Source of the DNA: Herpetosiphon aurantiacus DSM 785
GTDB taxonomy: Bacteria; Chloroflexota; Chloroflexia; Chloroflexales; Herpetosiphonaceae
Length of the DNA: 64,000 nucleotides
Assembly: GCA_000018565.1 (NCBI GenBank)
Contig: CP000875.1
Location: 4,665,199-4,729,198 of the forward strand
Direction of reading: 5' to 3'
Shown here: piece by piece, positions 41,744 through 50,972 of the stretch
Position numbering within the stretch: position 1 is the stretch's first letter
How the letters are laid out: each line of letters begins with the position of its first letter
Made by a program: the position numbers and the translations under genes
The notes under the pieces: generated by a model
Database searches by the model: none
Told to the model about the DNA's origin: nothing
The model's input: the letters and a program-made list of their open reading frames with translations, nothing else

Positions 41744-42832
41744 CTAGCGATGAATAAAACTCGTCCAAGTGCGATATTCGCGGCCTTCAAAGGTCGCAAC
41801 CACTTCAACCGGAATCGTGCCAATCGGCAGATCGCGCACATGGAACACAAAACTGGCAGTGCCATCAAGCCCAGTTGTATGGCCGGTGCCTGGAATCCGT
41901 TCGCTGCCAATATAGCGGTAGATATTGACAAATGCTGGATGCGCCGCCTCGCCATTGACGATCAAGCGCACACAAATCACTTCATCCTCGGGCGGGCTGA
42001 CCACGGGCAAGGTGGCCCATGCTTGAAGGCCCTCGATTGGCGCTGGCACATTGATATGACAAGGCCGATCGGGGAATGGCACATTGATTGGAATCGGCAG
42101 AACCGCAGTTGGAATGGCGGTTGGCTCGATTGGCGCTGGAGTTGGCACAACTGGGATCGTCGGGGTTGGGGTTGGGCGTGGCTCTTGCTCGCGTTGGCGA
42201 TATTCAACCCCAACCAACCCTAGCACGACCAAATTGCTTTGGTGCAATTCCATGCGGCCCCGCTCGAACCATTGAAACGAAATTGGGTTGCCAGCAGGAT
42301 CACGGCCAACCAGCAACGGACTGATTGGCAAGCCATAAATTTCGAGGCTGGTTGCACCTGGCGTTGTGCCCACAGTTTCCCATTTGGTACGAAACGGCTC
42401 ACAAACATTAAAGCCAGTGCGCTCGAAATAGCGGCAACCAGCGCGGGCAGTTTCGCGTTCATGGGCGATGCGATAGAGTTCTGCCCCCAAACGCCCAAGC
42501 TGCACCTCGAACTGGCGCGAGTGCTCAGGATGATATTCAAAGCGTGCTCGCTCGAAATATTGCACGGTAAAAATGCCGTTACTGGTTGTTTCACGAATTT
42601 CAGCAGTAATTGGATAGCCGAATTGACTTAGACCGCCGTTGGTCTCCCAATAGCGCCGAAATGCCCCGTTGATACACAACCCAGTGCTCGAAAAACACAA
42701 TGGTTGTTCAACGGCAGGCGGCTGATCATCATCTTCGGGGTTTTGGGCGGCAACCGGTTGCCAGCGCCAACTCGCCCAACTCACACAGATAAGTATCAAC
42801 CCTAGCCCAAAGGCGAGCCGCCAACGGTGCAT
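41744..42832 (-). CDS. Secreted repeat protein with Pro/Thr linker and Ig-like C terminus
   Basis: A 362-residue protein with signal peptide (residues 1-29, cleavage after VAAQ). Residues 45-205 contain two repeats of about 60 residues: NGGLSQFGYPIT...VQYFERARFEYHPE and IYGLPISP...QWFERGRMELHQ. A Pro/Thr linker (PTPTPTIPVVPTPAPIEPT) separates them from a C-terminal beta domain (LPVVSPPEDEVICVRLIVNG). The FGYP...YFER...E.HP repeats are typical of secreted Chloroflexi proteins. Function unknown; a surface or matrix-binding role is plausible. A related repeat ends the 51517-53838 protein. Confidence 0.7.
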   Translation of the reverse strand: MHRWRLAFGLGLILICVSWASWRWQPVAAQNPEDDDQPPAVEQPLCFSSTGLCINGAFRRYWETNGGLSQFGYPITAEIRETTSNGIFTVQYFERARFEYHPEHSRQFEVQLGRLGAELYRIAHERETARAGCRYFERTGFNVCEPFRTKWETVGTTPGATSLEIYGLPISPLLVGRDPAGNPISFQWFERGRMELHQSNLVVLGLVGVEYRQREQEPRPTPTPTIPVVPTPAPIEPTAIPTAVLPIPINVPFPDRPCHINVPAPIEGLQAWATLPVVSPPEDEVICVRLIVNGEAAHPAFVNIYRYIGSERIPGTGHTTGLDGTASFVFHVRDLPIGTIPVEVVATFEGREYRTWTSFIHR

Positions 42833-42848
42833 ACGTCAATCCCCCTCA

Positions 42849-43352
42849 CTAGGCAATATTGGTTTGAGCGCTCAAGGCAGTCAGGCGGGCGCGTAAGGCC
42901 AACATTGCTGCTAAATTGCGCATCAAACGATAACCAAAAATTGGATCTTGCTCACAACGATTGAGAATTGCAGCCTGCGAAATGCAAATCACCCGCACGC
43001 CTGCATCGCCTGCTTGGAGTCGCGCCGAACGCACACCGCCATCGACCAACGCCAATTCACCAGCAATTTCGTCGGCAAACAAGGTGGCAAGTTTACGCTC
43101 TGGGCCTTCGGCTCCGAGGCTGCTTGGGTCGAGCCACACTTCCAAATGACCGCGCACCACCACATACAGATCGTTTTCGCTGGATTGTTGGGCTGAAAGC
43201 ACTACCGCTGGCTCGAGTTGCTGAATCGTGGCGTGATCAGCCAAGAATGCTAAATCGTCGGGTCGCATTTGTTCAAATAAGGGAACATCGGCCAAACGTT
43301 GGGCGATTTCGGCTGGGGTCGGTTGCTCAGATGAATCTGGCTGCAATGCCAT
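42849..43352 (-). CDS. Cyclic-nucleotide-binding-domain protein
   Basis: A 167-residue protein that is essentially one cNMP-binding beta-roll: VPLFEQMRPDDLAFLADHA, then LYVVVRGHLEVWL, and a phosphate-binding-cassette-like FADEIAGELALVDGGVRSARLQA. The cassette is GEL-x-x-x-x-x-x-RSA, close to the canonical FGE-x-A-L...RSA but with Leu where Ala is usual. No DNA-binding domain follows, so it may regulate a partner or bind another ligand. GGAGG precedes the ATG. Downstream is the secreted repeat protein, 16 bp away, possibly co-transcribed. Confidence 0.78.
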   Translation of the reverse strand: MALQPDSSEQPTPAEIAQRLADVPLFEQMRPDDLAFLADHATIQQLEPAVVLSAQQSSENDLYVVVRGHLEVWLDPSSLGAEGPERKLATLFADEIAGELALVDGGVRSARLQAGDAGVRVICISQAAILNRCEQDPIFGYRLMRNLAAMLALRARLTALSAQTNIA

Positions 43353-43624
43353 AAGGCCTCCAAACTAGCTTCATGCCTGTATTCTAGCGGTTCTTGAAGT
43401 GATCGGCAACATTGGCCTAATTTTGGCGTACAATGCTGACAGACCAACGGTCATCCCCCCAAATCGTGAGCAAACTATGTTAATATCCCCATACTGGCGA
43501 TTTTGGTGGGACTCTGGAACTATATCATGCGGCGTGGTAATGGCATAGTCTGTGCTTTATAGCTAATCAGAATATCGCAATAAAAATTGACACATTACAA
43601 ACAACGTTAAAAGGAGGTCACAGG

Positions 43625-43849
43625 GTGCACTGTCCTCATTGTAATGCACCCTGTCGCTACATTGGCGAGCAACGGGGCGCTGAAAAGTATAATCGTGGCC
43701 GGAAGATGTTGTTGTGGACGTGTGTTGCTTGTGGTTCAACGTTAAGCCAATTGGTCGATAAGGACACGCCGATTCCGTCGGTTGGCACGCTTTCGTCGCA
43801 GCAACAAACCAAAACAACCGTCATCAGTGGTCGCTCTGCACGAGACTAA
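43625..43849 (+). CDS. Small zinc-ribbon protein, 74 residues
   Basis: Starts at GTG 43625 behind AAAAGGAGGTCACAGG. MHCPHCNAPC at the N terminus and LLWTCVACGSTLSQ near 36 give a CxxC...CxxC zinc ribbon; a Ser/Thr-rich tail follows. No enzyme domain. The C-terminal 26 bp overlap the convergent ABC ATPase. Role unknown; protein or nucleic acid binding is likely for this class. Upstream 270 bp have no other gene. Confidence 0.6.
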   Translation: MHCPHCNAPCRYIGEQRGAEKYNRGRKMLLWTCVACGSTLSQLVDKDTPIPSVGTLSSQQQTKTTVISGRSARD

Positions 43850-44864
43850 GTTGCTGGGCATCAAATGTTAGGTCGAGGTTTTGGCCTTGATCAAGCTGAT
43901 AGTTGCTCGGTAGATCGAGTTGCAATCCACCATGCGCATAGCGCCATTCAATTCGTTGATGGCTACCACGAAAACTTTGGCCAACCACTTGGCCGCGATA
44001 GCTGGCTGTTGCGCTTGGCGCTAGCTGGGCGGCCTCAGGCCGAATCAGCAAATAGGCTGCTTGGGTTTGCGAGCTTTGAATTTCAAATTGGCCTAAATTG
44101 GTTTCGACCAGCTGTAACTCAGGGCTAAGGCTGGTTTGCTTCACAATTGGTAATAAATTGGTCAGGCTCAAAAATCGTGCTACAAAGGCAGTTTTGGGCT
44201 GTTGATAGATCGCTTGGGGCGTGTCCAGTTGCACAATTTGGCCTGCATTCATCACAGCCAAGCGATCAGCAACCACAAACGCTTCATTTTGATCATGGGT
44301 AACATAGATCGCTGTCACTTCAGCTGCTTTGATAATCCGGCGCAATTCCTCAGTTAAGCGTTCGCGTAACGTCCGATCCAACGATCCCAATGGTTCATCG
44401 AGCATCAATAATTGTGGGCGCGGCGCTAATGAACGCGCCAAAGCCACGCGCTGGCGCTCGCCACCCGATAATTCGAGCACCGAGCGTTGTTGATAGCCAA
44501 CTAAGCCAACCAATTCGAGCATTTCAGCGACCCGCTGTTGGCGTTGAAGTTTGGCCATGCCTTCCATGCGCAGGCCAAATTCAATGTTTTCGCCAACATT
44601 ACGATGCGGAAACAGCGCCCAATCTTGGAACATCAGGCCAAAATTGCGCCGATGAATTGGAATCGGATTGAGCGGTTGGCCATGCAACAACAACTGGCCT
44701 TGATCAGCAGATTCAAGGCCAGCAATAATGCGTAAGAGGGTCGATTTACCACAACCACTGGGGCCAAGCAAGGCCAAAATTTCACCACGATTGATCGTTA
44801 GTTCAATCTCGCGTAAGACGATTGTTTGTTCAAACTGCTTACGAATGCCTTGCATGTGCAACAT
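43824..44864 (-). CDS. ABC transporter ATP-binding protein (iron/spermidine/thiamine type)
   Basis: A 346-residue ATPase: Walker A GPSGCGKSTLL, Q-loop MFQDWALFP, signature LSGGERQRVALARSL, Walker B LLMLDEPLGSLD and H-loop YVTHDQNEAF. The C terminus (about 240-346) is a TOBE-like domain (LLIRPEAAQL), as in importers for iron(III), spermidine/putrescine or sulfate. No permease or binding protein is adjacent; instead it starts 3 nt after the stop of a DUF11 surface protein, so co-translation is likely. Substrate unknown. Confidence 0.85.
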   Translation of the reverse strand: MLHMQGIRKQFEQTIVLREIELTINRGEILALLGPSGCGKSTLLRIIAGLESADQGQLLLHGQPLNPIPIHRRNFGLMFQDWALFPHRNVGENIEFGLRMEGMAKLQRQQRVAEMLELVGLVGYQQRSVLELSGGERQRVALARSLAPRPQLLMLDEPLGSLDRTLRERLTEELRRIIKAAEVTAIYVTHDQNEAFVVADRLAVMNAGQIVQLDTPQAIYQQPKTAFVARFLSLTNLLPIVKQTSLSPELQLVETNLGQFEIQSSQTQAAYLLIRPEAAQLAPSATASYRGQVVGQSFRGSHQRIEWRYAHGGLQLDLPSNYQLDQGQNLDLTFDAQQLSLVQSDH

Positions 44865-44867
44865 AGT

Positions 44868-46103
44868 TTATCCACGACTGCGTTGAGTGAGGCCAATGCC
44901 AAGCAATAGTATAGCAAGAATTGCCGCACCAACCAACCAATTGCTTTGTGGTGCTGGGGCCGCACTGGTATCGGGCAAGACTGCGGGAATAACTGTAGGC
45001 GTGGTGGTACTGCCAGTGCCTTGTTCCGGCGTGAGCGTGGCAATTGCTTCAATCGTGGCGGTGCTGCTGATCGCAACGGTTGGCGTAGTAATCACCACTT
45101 CGGTGGCGCTGACGGCAATCGTCGCGGTCACTTGATTAATCGCCGTGGCGTTAGGCGTTGGCCGTGGCGTGCGAGTTGGGGTTGGTGTGCCAGGTGCACC
45201 AATAATCCGAATTGGCACATCATCGGCAGCCGGTGCGAGATCGTTCCCAAAGCTATCGCCAGCACCAACCACCCGAGCGCTATTGGTGGTTTCTTCAATC
45301 CCCTTGAGCGCCGTAAAGACTGTCGTGATCGAGATAAATTCGTTGGGTGGCAGGCGCATTGGGCGCGGCGGGGTCAGCACATTCGCCCACGTCAGGCGAC
45401 CTGGTTCAATTGTATCGGGCATTGGTTCAGATGAAATAAATTGCAGCGCGGTTGGATCAAAGGTATCTTCCAACGGCAAACGCACCACATCAACTAAACC
45501 AGCATTTTGCACCCGAATTGTGAAGGTGATGCGTTGTCCAGCTTGGGGCAAAATGCCTGCATCGAGTGTTTTTTCGAGCGGTGTTTGGCCGCCAACTGCT
45601 TCATTATCGTGCTCAGCCTCGCCATCGCCCACCAAATTACCCAATGAATCGTAGGCATCATGGGTTGCGGCGTGGTTGACGACCCGTGGCGAGGGATGTT
45701 CAGCGGTGAAGCGCACCAAAATCACCACTTGTTCACCAGGAGCCAATGGCCCAGTCGTTTCCAGAATGTTATCCCAATTGATTACACCAGTGCTGGCGTT
45801 GTGGCTATCTTCGGCTGGAGTAGCATTGATATAGCCCAAAACCGAACGATCATAGGTATCGACAACTGGCAAGGTGATCACGGTGGTATGCCAATTGTTG
45901 GTGATGGTGATGGCAAAGGTCAGGGTTTCACCAACCATCACCACATTGCTCGATTTGAGCAAGGTTTTTTCAACCCGCAAGCCATTGCTTTGGGCAGCGG
46001 CGGGGCGTACCGAACCTCCAAAAAACAGAACTCCGACTACCAACAGAAAAAGTGCGGTCGTGATGGCCAACAACAAACCAAGCATGCGCGAACGAAGCAT
46101 CAT
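44868..46103 (-). CDS. DUF11-repeat surface protein with C-terminal anchor
   Basis: A 411-residue protein: signal-anchor helix (residues 8-30), then two DUF11-type repeats (VEKTLLKSSNVVMVGETLTF... and LEKTLDAGILPQAGQRITF...), each an Ig-like domain. A Pro/Thr linker (TPTPTRTPRPTPN) and a Thr-rich tract follow. The end LPDTSAAP...LVGAAILAILLLGI...RSRG resembles a sortase-like sorting signal, but the LPxTG motif is LPDTS. It is probably a cell-surface stalk protein. AAAGGAG precedes ATG 46103. It is upstream of the ABC ATPase with a 3-nt gap. Confidence 0.75.
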   Translation of the reverse strand: MMLRSRMLGLLLAITTALFLLVVGVLFFGGSVRPAAAQSNGLRVEKTLLKSSNVVMVGETLTFAITITNNWHTTVITLPVVDTYDRSVLGYINATPAEDSHNASTGVINWDNILETTGPLAPGEQVVILVRFTAEHPSPRVVNHAATHDAYDSLGNLVGDGEAEHDNEAVGGQTPLEKTLDAGILPQAGQRITFTIRVQNAGLVDVVRLPLEDTFDPTALQFISSEPMPDTIEPGRLTWANVLTPPRPMRLPPNEFISITTVFTALKGIEETTNSARVVGAGDSFGNDLAPAADDVPIRIIGAPGTPTPTRTPRPTPNATAINQVTATIAVSATEVVITTPTVAISSTATIEAIATLTPEQGTGSTTTPTVIPAVLPDTSAAPAPQSNWLVGAAILAILLLGIGLTQRSRG

Positions 46104-46352
46104 GTTGCTCCTTTGCGTTAATTAAAAAGTGGTTAAATACTACCATAGAACGTATCAAGTGTTGTAAAGGCTATAGGCTATAGGCTTTTGGCTGATGGAG
46201 ATTGGGTGGAACTACGATTAACGCAGAGGCACAGGGCATAGATGGCGCTGGGCGAGGGGCTAGGGCAGAGGGATTGGTGACCATTGTTAATGCAATAAAC
46301 CATGACACATAGAGCATAGAGGTAATGGTACAATAGCTTAACGACCACCTGC

Positions 46353-46785
46353 GTGGATCGCAGCTCTACCCTTGGAGGACACCATGGGATTACGCAATGC
46401 CGCCGTGAGGACGGCTGGACAATTGCCCGCTTAGCCACGCATTTTCGAGTAAATCGCAGTACGGTGTTCCGGTGGATTCAGCGTGACCAACCCGATGACC
46501 ACTCCACGGCTCCCAAACGCCATGGCCGAATTGTTATCACCAAGGTCTATTGGGCCGCAGTACTGGCCTATCGCGATGCGAACCCGCATCACGGAACCCA
46601 GCACATTGCCCATGAACTCCACCCACAGTTTCCGACCGCCAATAAAGCCACCATCTGGCGGATTCTTCATGCCGCTGGACGGATCGGGCCACGACCAAAA
46701 AACATAGCGTGGCTCATGCCGATTGGGTGGCATTGACTGCAATTGGATATTCACGAAGTGTCCTTCGTGGATCTACCGCTATACT
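46353..46785 (+). pseudogene. Transposase remnant with HTH and start of catalytic domain
   Basis: The frame from 46353 encodes REDGWTIARLATHFRVNRST (a homeodomain-like HTH), IQRDQPDDHSTAPKR, and NPHHGTQHIAHELHPQF (the second winged part) before a TGA at about 46736. The same frame continues LQLDIHEVSFVDLPL, which resembles the first Asp region of a DDE domain, then stops at TAG (about 46784). The rest of the catalytic domain is missing. No terminal inverted repeats or target duplication were seen. It is a decayed IS fragment of a type related to IS481/IS3, and the family is uncertain. Confidence 0.6.
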
Positions 46786-46803
46786 AGGCCCGTGGAGAAC
46801 ACC

Positions 46804-47481
46804 ATGCTACGCAACAACGAACTATGGATCGCGATTGCCATCGCGGTAACCTCAACGATCATCGCGCGGTTGCCAGTACTGCATTGGCTGGTTTATCCGT
46901 TTGAGCTGTTCAATACCTTTGTGCATGAGCTTGGCCATGGCTTCGCTTCATTGCTGACTGGCGGCAAACTTGATCGGCTTGAAGTGTATTCAAATGGCGA
47001 GGGCGTGGCCTGGACTGCTGGCGGCATTCGCTGGATTGTGGCCAGTGCTGGCTATTTGAGTAGCGCCTTGGTTGGCGGCGCATTATTAATTCTTTCAGCA
47101 CGGGGCATTAGCGCCGATCGCGTCACATTAATTATTGGAATTGCATTGTTTGTGCTGTGTGGCTTGTTTGTTCGCAATATTTTTGGAATTATTGTTGGTA
47201 TTTTGCTGGCGGGTGCATTCATTGCCGCCAGTTATAAATTGGCGCTGCACTGGAACGAATGGCTGCTGTTGGTGTTGGGCGTGCAAACCATCTTAAATGC
47301 GCTCGATAGTTTATGGGATTTGCTGCGACTTTCATCCTACCGTCGTCACGTAACCAGCGATGCCCTCATTATGCAACAAGCAACTGGAGTTCCAGCAATT
47401 TTATGGGCATTGGTGTGGAGCGGCATCGCCTTATTGATTTTGTGGCAGGCCATTCGATTTGCCTACTTCCGTGACATTTAG
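46804..47481 (+). CDS. M50-like membrane metallopeptidase
   Basis: A 225-residue membrane protein, ATG 46804 after GGAG. The zinc motif HELGH (41-45, with NTFVHELGHGFASLL) is inside the second hydrophobic stretch. Five to six membrane helices follow (about 82-105, 110-150, 160-180, 195-220). This is the M50B-like group (PF13398) of regulated or housekeeping membrane peptidases in Chloroflexi and Actinobacteria, whose substrates are largely unknown. The -10-like TATACT at 46780 is just upstream. A site-2-protease-like role is inference. Confidence 0.75.
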   Translation: MLRNNELWIAIAIAVTSTIIARLPVLHWLVYPFELFNTFVHELGHGFASLLTGGKLDRLEVYSNGEGVAWTAGGIRWIVASAGYLSSALVGGALLILSARGISADRVTLIIGIALFVLCGLFVRNIFGIIVGILLAGAFIAASYKLALHWNEWLLLVLGVQTILNALDSLWDLLRLSSYRRHVTSDALIMQQATGVPAILWALVWSGIALLILWQAIRFAYFRDI

Positions 47482-47547
47482 CCCATTCAAGCGCCGCCAG
47501 ATGTGATATGCTCTAGGGGTGATCGAAGTAACCCGGAGGCAATCGCT

Positions 47548-49641
47548 ATGCTGGAGGAGATTTTCGCTCCGCAATCGGTGGCCGTGGTGGGAGCATCTCC
47601 CGATCCATCACGTCTTGGTCACCGTGTCCTCAAAAATGTAATCGACAATGGCTATAAAGGGCGAATCTACCCGATTCATCCTACTGCCAGTGCAGTTTTA
47701 GGCCAAACGGCCTACCCGTCGGTCGCTGCTGTTCCCGCTGATGTTGAATTGGCAGTTTTGGTTATTCCACCGCAGCATGTCTTAAATGTGGTCGAAGAAT
47801 GCGGCCAAAAAGGCGTGCGCGGTTTAGTTGTGATCACCGCAGGATTCAAGGAAGTTGGCGGTGAAGGGGTTAAGCTTGAACACCAATTGGTAGAGATTGT
47901 GCAACGTTACGGCATGCGCATGGTCGGACCCAATTGTCTTGGTGTGATTGATACAGTCAGCGATTTGAATGCTTCGTTTGCAGCATTAATGCCCGCTGAT
48001 GGTGAAATTGCCTTTATGTCGCAATCGGGCGCGGTCTGTACCGCCATCCTCGATTGGAGCAAAGAGGCCAATATTGGCTTTTCGCGCTTCGTCAGCCTTG
48101 GCAATAAATCCGATGTTGATGAAGTAGCATTGTTGCAGGCTTGGGGCAACGATCCCCAGAATAAAGTTATTTTGGCCTATTTGGAAGGCATTTCCGATGG
48201 CCCCGGCTTTATTCAGGCCGCCCGCGAAGTGACCAAACGTACACCCGTTATCGCGATCAAAAGCGGTACGACGGCAGCAGGCACGAGAGCAATTTCCTCG
48301 CACACCGGCTCGTTGGCTGGCAGCGAGAGCGCTTACGAATCGGCATTTGGCCAAAGCGGGATCATTCGTGCTCGCACAATGGAGCAATTGTTTGATTTTG
48401 CCTTGGTGTTTGCCTACCAACCCTTGCTGACTGGCTCGCGAATTGCGATTGTCACCAATGCTGGCGGACCTGGAATTATCGCCACCGATGCGATTGAGCG
48501 GGCTGGCTTGCAAATGGCCGAATTTACGCCCGCAACCATCAGCCAACTTCAAGCTACGTTGCCAGCCACCGCCAATGTCTATAATCCAATCGATGTCATC
48601 GGCGATGCCAAAGCTGATCGCTATCGAATTGGGATTGAGGCGGCCTTGACCGACCCGAATGTTGATGCGGTGTTAGTGCTGTTTACCCCGCAAGCTGGCA
48701 GCGAAGCCGAAGCCACGGTTGAAGCCATGGCCGAACTTTCAGCCAACCAAAGCAAACCAATTGTTGCCAGTTTTATGGGCGCATATAGCATTAAGCCTGC
48801 GCTCAAACTGCTCAATCAGTATAAAATCCCCAACTACGAATTCCCTGAACGAGCGGTATCAGCCTTGGAAGCTATGTGGCAACATCGCCGCTGGCGTGAA
48901 CAACCAGCCATGACTTACGCTCGCTTCGATGTTGATAAAGCGCATGTCCGCGAGTTATTTGCTCAAGTACGCGAGGCAGGGCGGGTTGAGCTTGGCGAAA
49001 TCGAGGCCCGTGAAGTGATGGCAGCCTATGGCATGCGTTTGCCCGACAGTCGGCTTTCGCGTTCGCCCGAAGAAGCCGCCGAAATTGCCAAGGAAATTGG
49101 TTTTCCGGTGGTGATGAAAATTAGCTCGCCCGATATTCTGCACAAAAGCGATATTGGCGGGGTACGTGTGGGGATTGCCGACCCGCAAGCTGCCAGCGAT
49201 AGCTACGAACTAATCGCCTATCGTGCCCGCAAATTCAGCCCAAATGCTCGGATTTGGGGGGTTTTGGTGCAGGAAATGGCGCGTAAAGGCCGCGAAGTCT
49301 TGGTTGGGGTCAGCCGTGATCCGCAATTTGGGGCGCTAATCGGCGTGGGCATGGGCGGTATTTATGTCGAAGTGCTCAAAGATGTTGTATTTCGACTTGC
49401 GCCCTTGAGCCGCGAAGAAGTGCGCGAACAACTGCGGGCAATTCGTTCGTTTCCATTGTTGCAGGGCGTGCGTGGCGAGCAGACCGCCGATTTAGAAGCC
49501 GTTGAAGATATTGTGCTGCGGGTCAGCCAATTGGTCAGCGACTTCCCCGAAATCGTCGAAATGGATATTAATCCGCTGGTCGTCTACAACCGTGGCGAAG
49601 GCGTAATCGTGCTCGATGCCCGCATTATTCTGCAAGGATAG
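47548..49641 (+). CDS. ADP-forming acyl-CoA (acetyl-CoA) synthetase, fused alpha-beta
   Basis: A 697-residue NDP-forming ligase. The CoA-binding Rossmann domain is first (SVAVVGASPDPSRLGHRVL), a succinyl-CoA-ligase-like domain with the phospho-His candidate AISSHTGSLAGS near 255, then a beta ATP-grasp domain (about 470-690) with GFPVVMKISSPDILHKSDIGG and DINPLVVYN. It converts acetyl-CoA or other acyl-CoA, ADP and phosphate to acid, CoA and ATP, or the reverse. CGGAGG precedes ATG 47548. A BioD/DRTGG protein follows 215 bp later and may take part in the same acetate/CoA metabolism. Confidence 0.88.
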   Translation: MLEEIFAPQSVAVVGASPDPSRLGHRVLKNVIDNGYKGRIYPIHPTASAVLGQTAYPSVAAVPADVELAVLVIPPQHVLNVVEECGQKGVRGLVVITAGFKEVGGEGVKLEHQLVEIVQRYGMRMVGPNCLGVIDTVSDLNASFAALMPADGEIAFMSQSGAVCTAILDWSKEANIGFSRFVSLGNKSDVDEVALLQAWGNDPQNKVILAYLEGISDGPGFIQAAREVTKRTPVIAIKSGTTAAGTRAISSHTGSLAGSESAYESAFGQSGIIRARTMEQLFDFALVFAYQPLLTGSRIAIVTNAGGPGIIATDAIERAGLQMAEFTPATISQLQATLPATANVYNPIDVIGDAKADRYRIGIEAALTDPNVDAVLVLFTPQAGSEAEATVEAMAELSANQSKPIVASFMGAYSIKPALKLLNQYKIPNYEFPERAVSALEAMWQHRRWREQPAMTYARFDVDKAHVRELFAQVREAGRVELGEIEAREVMAAYGMRLPDSRLSRSPEEAAEIAKEIGFPVVMKISSPDILHKSDIGGVRVGIADPQAASDSYELIAYRARKFSPNARIWGVLVQEMARKGREVLVGVSRDPQFGALIGVGMGGIYVEVLKDVVFRLAPLSREEVREQLRAIRSFPLLQGVRGEQTADLEAVEDIVLRVSQLVSDFPEIVEMDINPLVVYNRGEGVIVLDARIILQG

Positions 49642-49642
49642 A

Positions 49643-49846
49643 TTTGAAAGTCAAAAGGCAAAGGGCAGAAATCAGAATTAAAGATCAATTCTATTAAATT
49701 AAGTCAGAAGCAAAATCGAAATTGAGAATTAATCACATTCTGGACAATACGATTCTAATTGTGCCATTGGAATTTAGAAGTATCTCAAAATCTATTTTGA
49801 CTTTTGCCTTCTGACTTTTGATTTTTGCCCTTTGCCTTGATACAAG
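49643..49846. repeat. Short-period TTTTGCC-type repeats around AT-rich spacer
   Basis: GAAAGTCAAAAGGCAAAGGG (49647) and its inverse CTTTTGCCTTCTGACTTTTG...TTTTTGCCCTTTGCC (49800-49837) face each other across an AT-rich spacer. The same module is at 17140 and 10195. It lies directly before the DRTGG gene's ribosome-binding site. Confidence 0.65.
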
Positions 49847-49856
49847 GAGTTTCGCT

Positions 49857-50918
49857 ATGGCAACGCTGTATGTTGCATCAACAGAATCATATGTTGGCAA
49901 GAGTGCAGTTTGTGCTGCCTTGTTGCGCCAACTCAAGAATCGCCAGATCGACGCTGGCTATATGAAGCCAGTCAGTGTTTCGGTAACCCACACGCCTGAA
50001 GGGGCGTTCGATGAAGATGCTGCCTTTATTCGCGAGAGCTTTGGCCTAAGCGAGCCATTGGAGCAGATCGCGCCAGTGCTTTTGCGCCGCACCACGATCG
50101 AAAGCATTTTGCGCGGCGAGCAGCACGATTGGGCTGGGGCGGTGCAACAAGCGTTCCAAGCAATCAGCAGCCAACATCAAGTGACCATCGTTGAAGGCAC
50201 GAATAGTTGGGCCGAAGGTTCACTGGTCGATCTGAGCGCCGATCGGGTGGCCGATTTGATCGATGCACCGATGGTCTTGGTTTCGCGCTATCGCACCACG
50301 CTCACTGTTGATGCAATTTTGTCGGTGCAACGCTTCGTCGGCAAACGGCTCAAGGGCGTGATTCTCAACCAAATCGAAGAAACCCGCCTCGATTTTGTTC
50401 AATCGCATGTTGTGCCCTTCCTTGAGCAGCATGGCATCGCGGTTTTGGGCTTGTTGCCGCAAGATAGTGCGCTCTCAGGTATTCCCGTTGAAGATTTGGT
50501 GGCTGAGCTTGGTGGCAATGTGATTGGAGCCGATTTTGGCAAGGGCAAAATCATCGAATCGCTGATGATTGGGGCGATGGGAGCCGAAGCGGGCTTATCG
50601 CACTTCCGCCGTCGCGCCAACAAAGCCGTGATCACTGGCGGCGACCGCACCGATTTGCAATTGGCTGCCTTGGAAACCTCAACCAATGCCTTGGTATTGA
50701 CAGGCAACTTCCGCCCGCAACAATCGGTGATCGATCGTGCTGAGCAACGCAACGTGCCGATTATCACAATTGCTGATGATACCTTGACTGCGGTTGAGCG
50801 GATTGAAAATATGTTTGGGCATATTCGCTTGCACGAACGTACCAAACTCGAACGCTTCACCAAACTTATGGCCGAGCGCTGCGATTGGCCGCGCTTGGAT
50901 GCGATTTTAGGCTTGTAG
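49857..50918 (+). CDS. BioD-like / DRTGG-domain protein (phosphotransacetylase N-terminal type)
   Basis: A 353-residue protein, ATG 49857 after AAGGAG. Residues 1-210 are a dethiobiotin-synthetase-like P-loop domain (YVASTESYVGKSAVCAALLR, with TIVEGTNSWAEGS); the VGKS is a variant P-loop. Residues about 215-330 carry the DRTGG domain (RKAVITGGDRTDLQLAALETS). These two domains precede the catalytic domain in long Pta (phosphotransacetylase) proteins, but the catalytic part is missing. It may act as a separate regulatory subunit for acetyl-CoA metabolism; that is inference. The ADP-forming synthetase lies upstream. Confidence 0.75.
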   Translation: MATLYVASTESYVGKSAVCAALLRQLKNRQIDAGYMKPVSVSVTHTPEGAFDEDAAFIRESFGLSEPLEQIAPVLLRRTTIESILRGEQHDWAGAVQQAFQAISSQHQVTIVEGTNSWAEGSLVDLSADRVADLIDAPMVLVSRYRTTLTVDAILSVQRFVGKRLKGVILNQIEETRLDFVQSHVVPFLEQHGIAVLGLLPQDSALSGIPVEDLVAELGGNVIGADFGKGKIIESLMIGAMGAEAGLSHFRRRANKAVITGGDRTDLQLAALETSTNALVLTGNFRPQQSVIDRAEQRNVPIITIADDTLTAVERIENMFGHIRLHERTKLERFTKLMAERCDWPRLDAILGL

Positions 50919-50923
50919 CACTT

Positions 50924-50968
50924 AAAAATCATAAAAGGAGGTTTGAAAACCTCCTTTTATGATTTTTT
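50924..50968. terminator. Near-perfect bidirectional terminator
   Basis: AAAAATCATAAAAGGAGGTTT pairs without mismatch with its complement across a 2-3 nt loop and ends in TTTTTT. It serves the DRTGG gene on plus and the orphan gene on minus. Confidence 0.9.
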
Positions 50969-50972
50969 AATA

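Noticed and set aside
46353-46736. Intact transposase gene
   Set aside because: The catalytic domain is missing after an in-frame stop; reported as a pseudogene.
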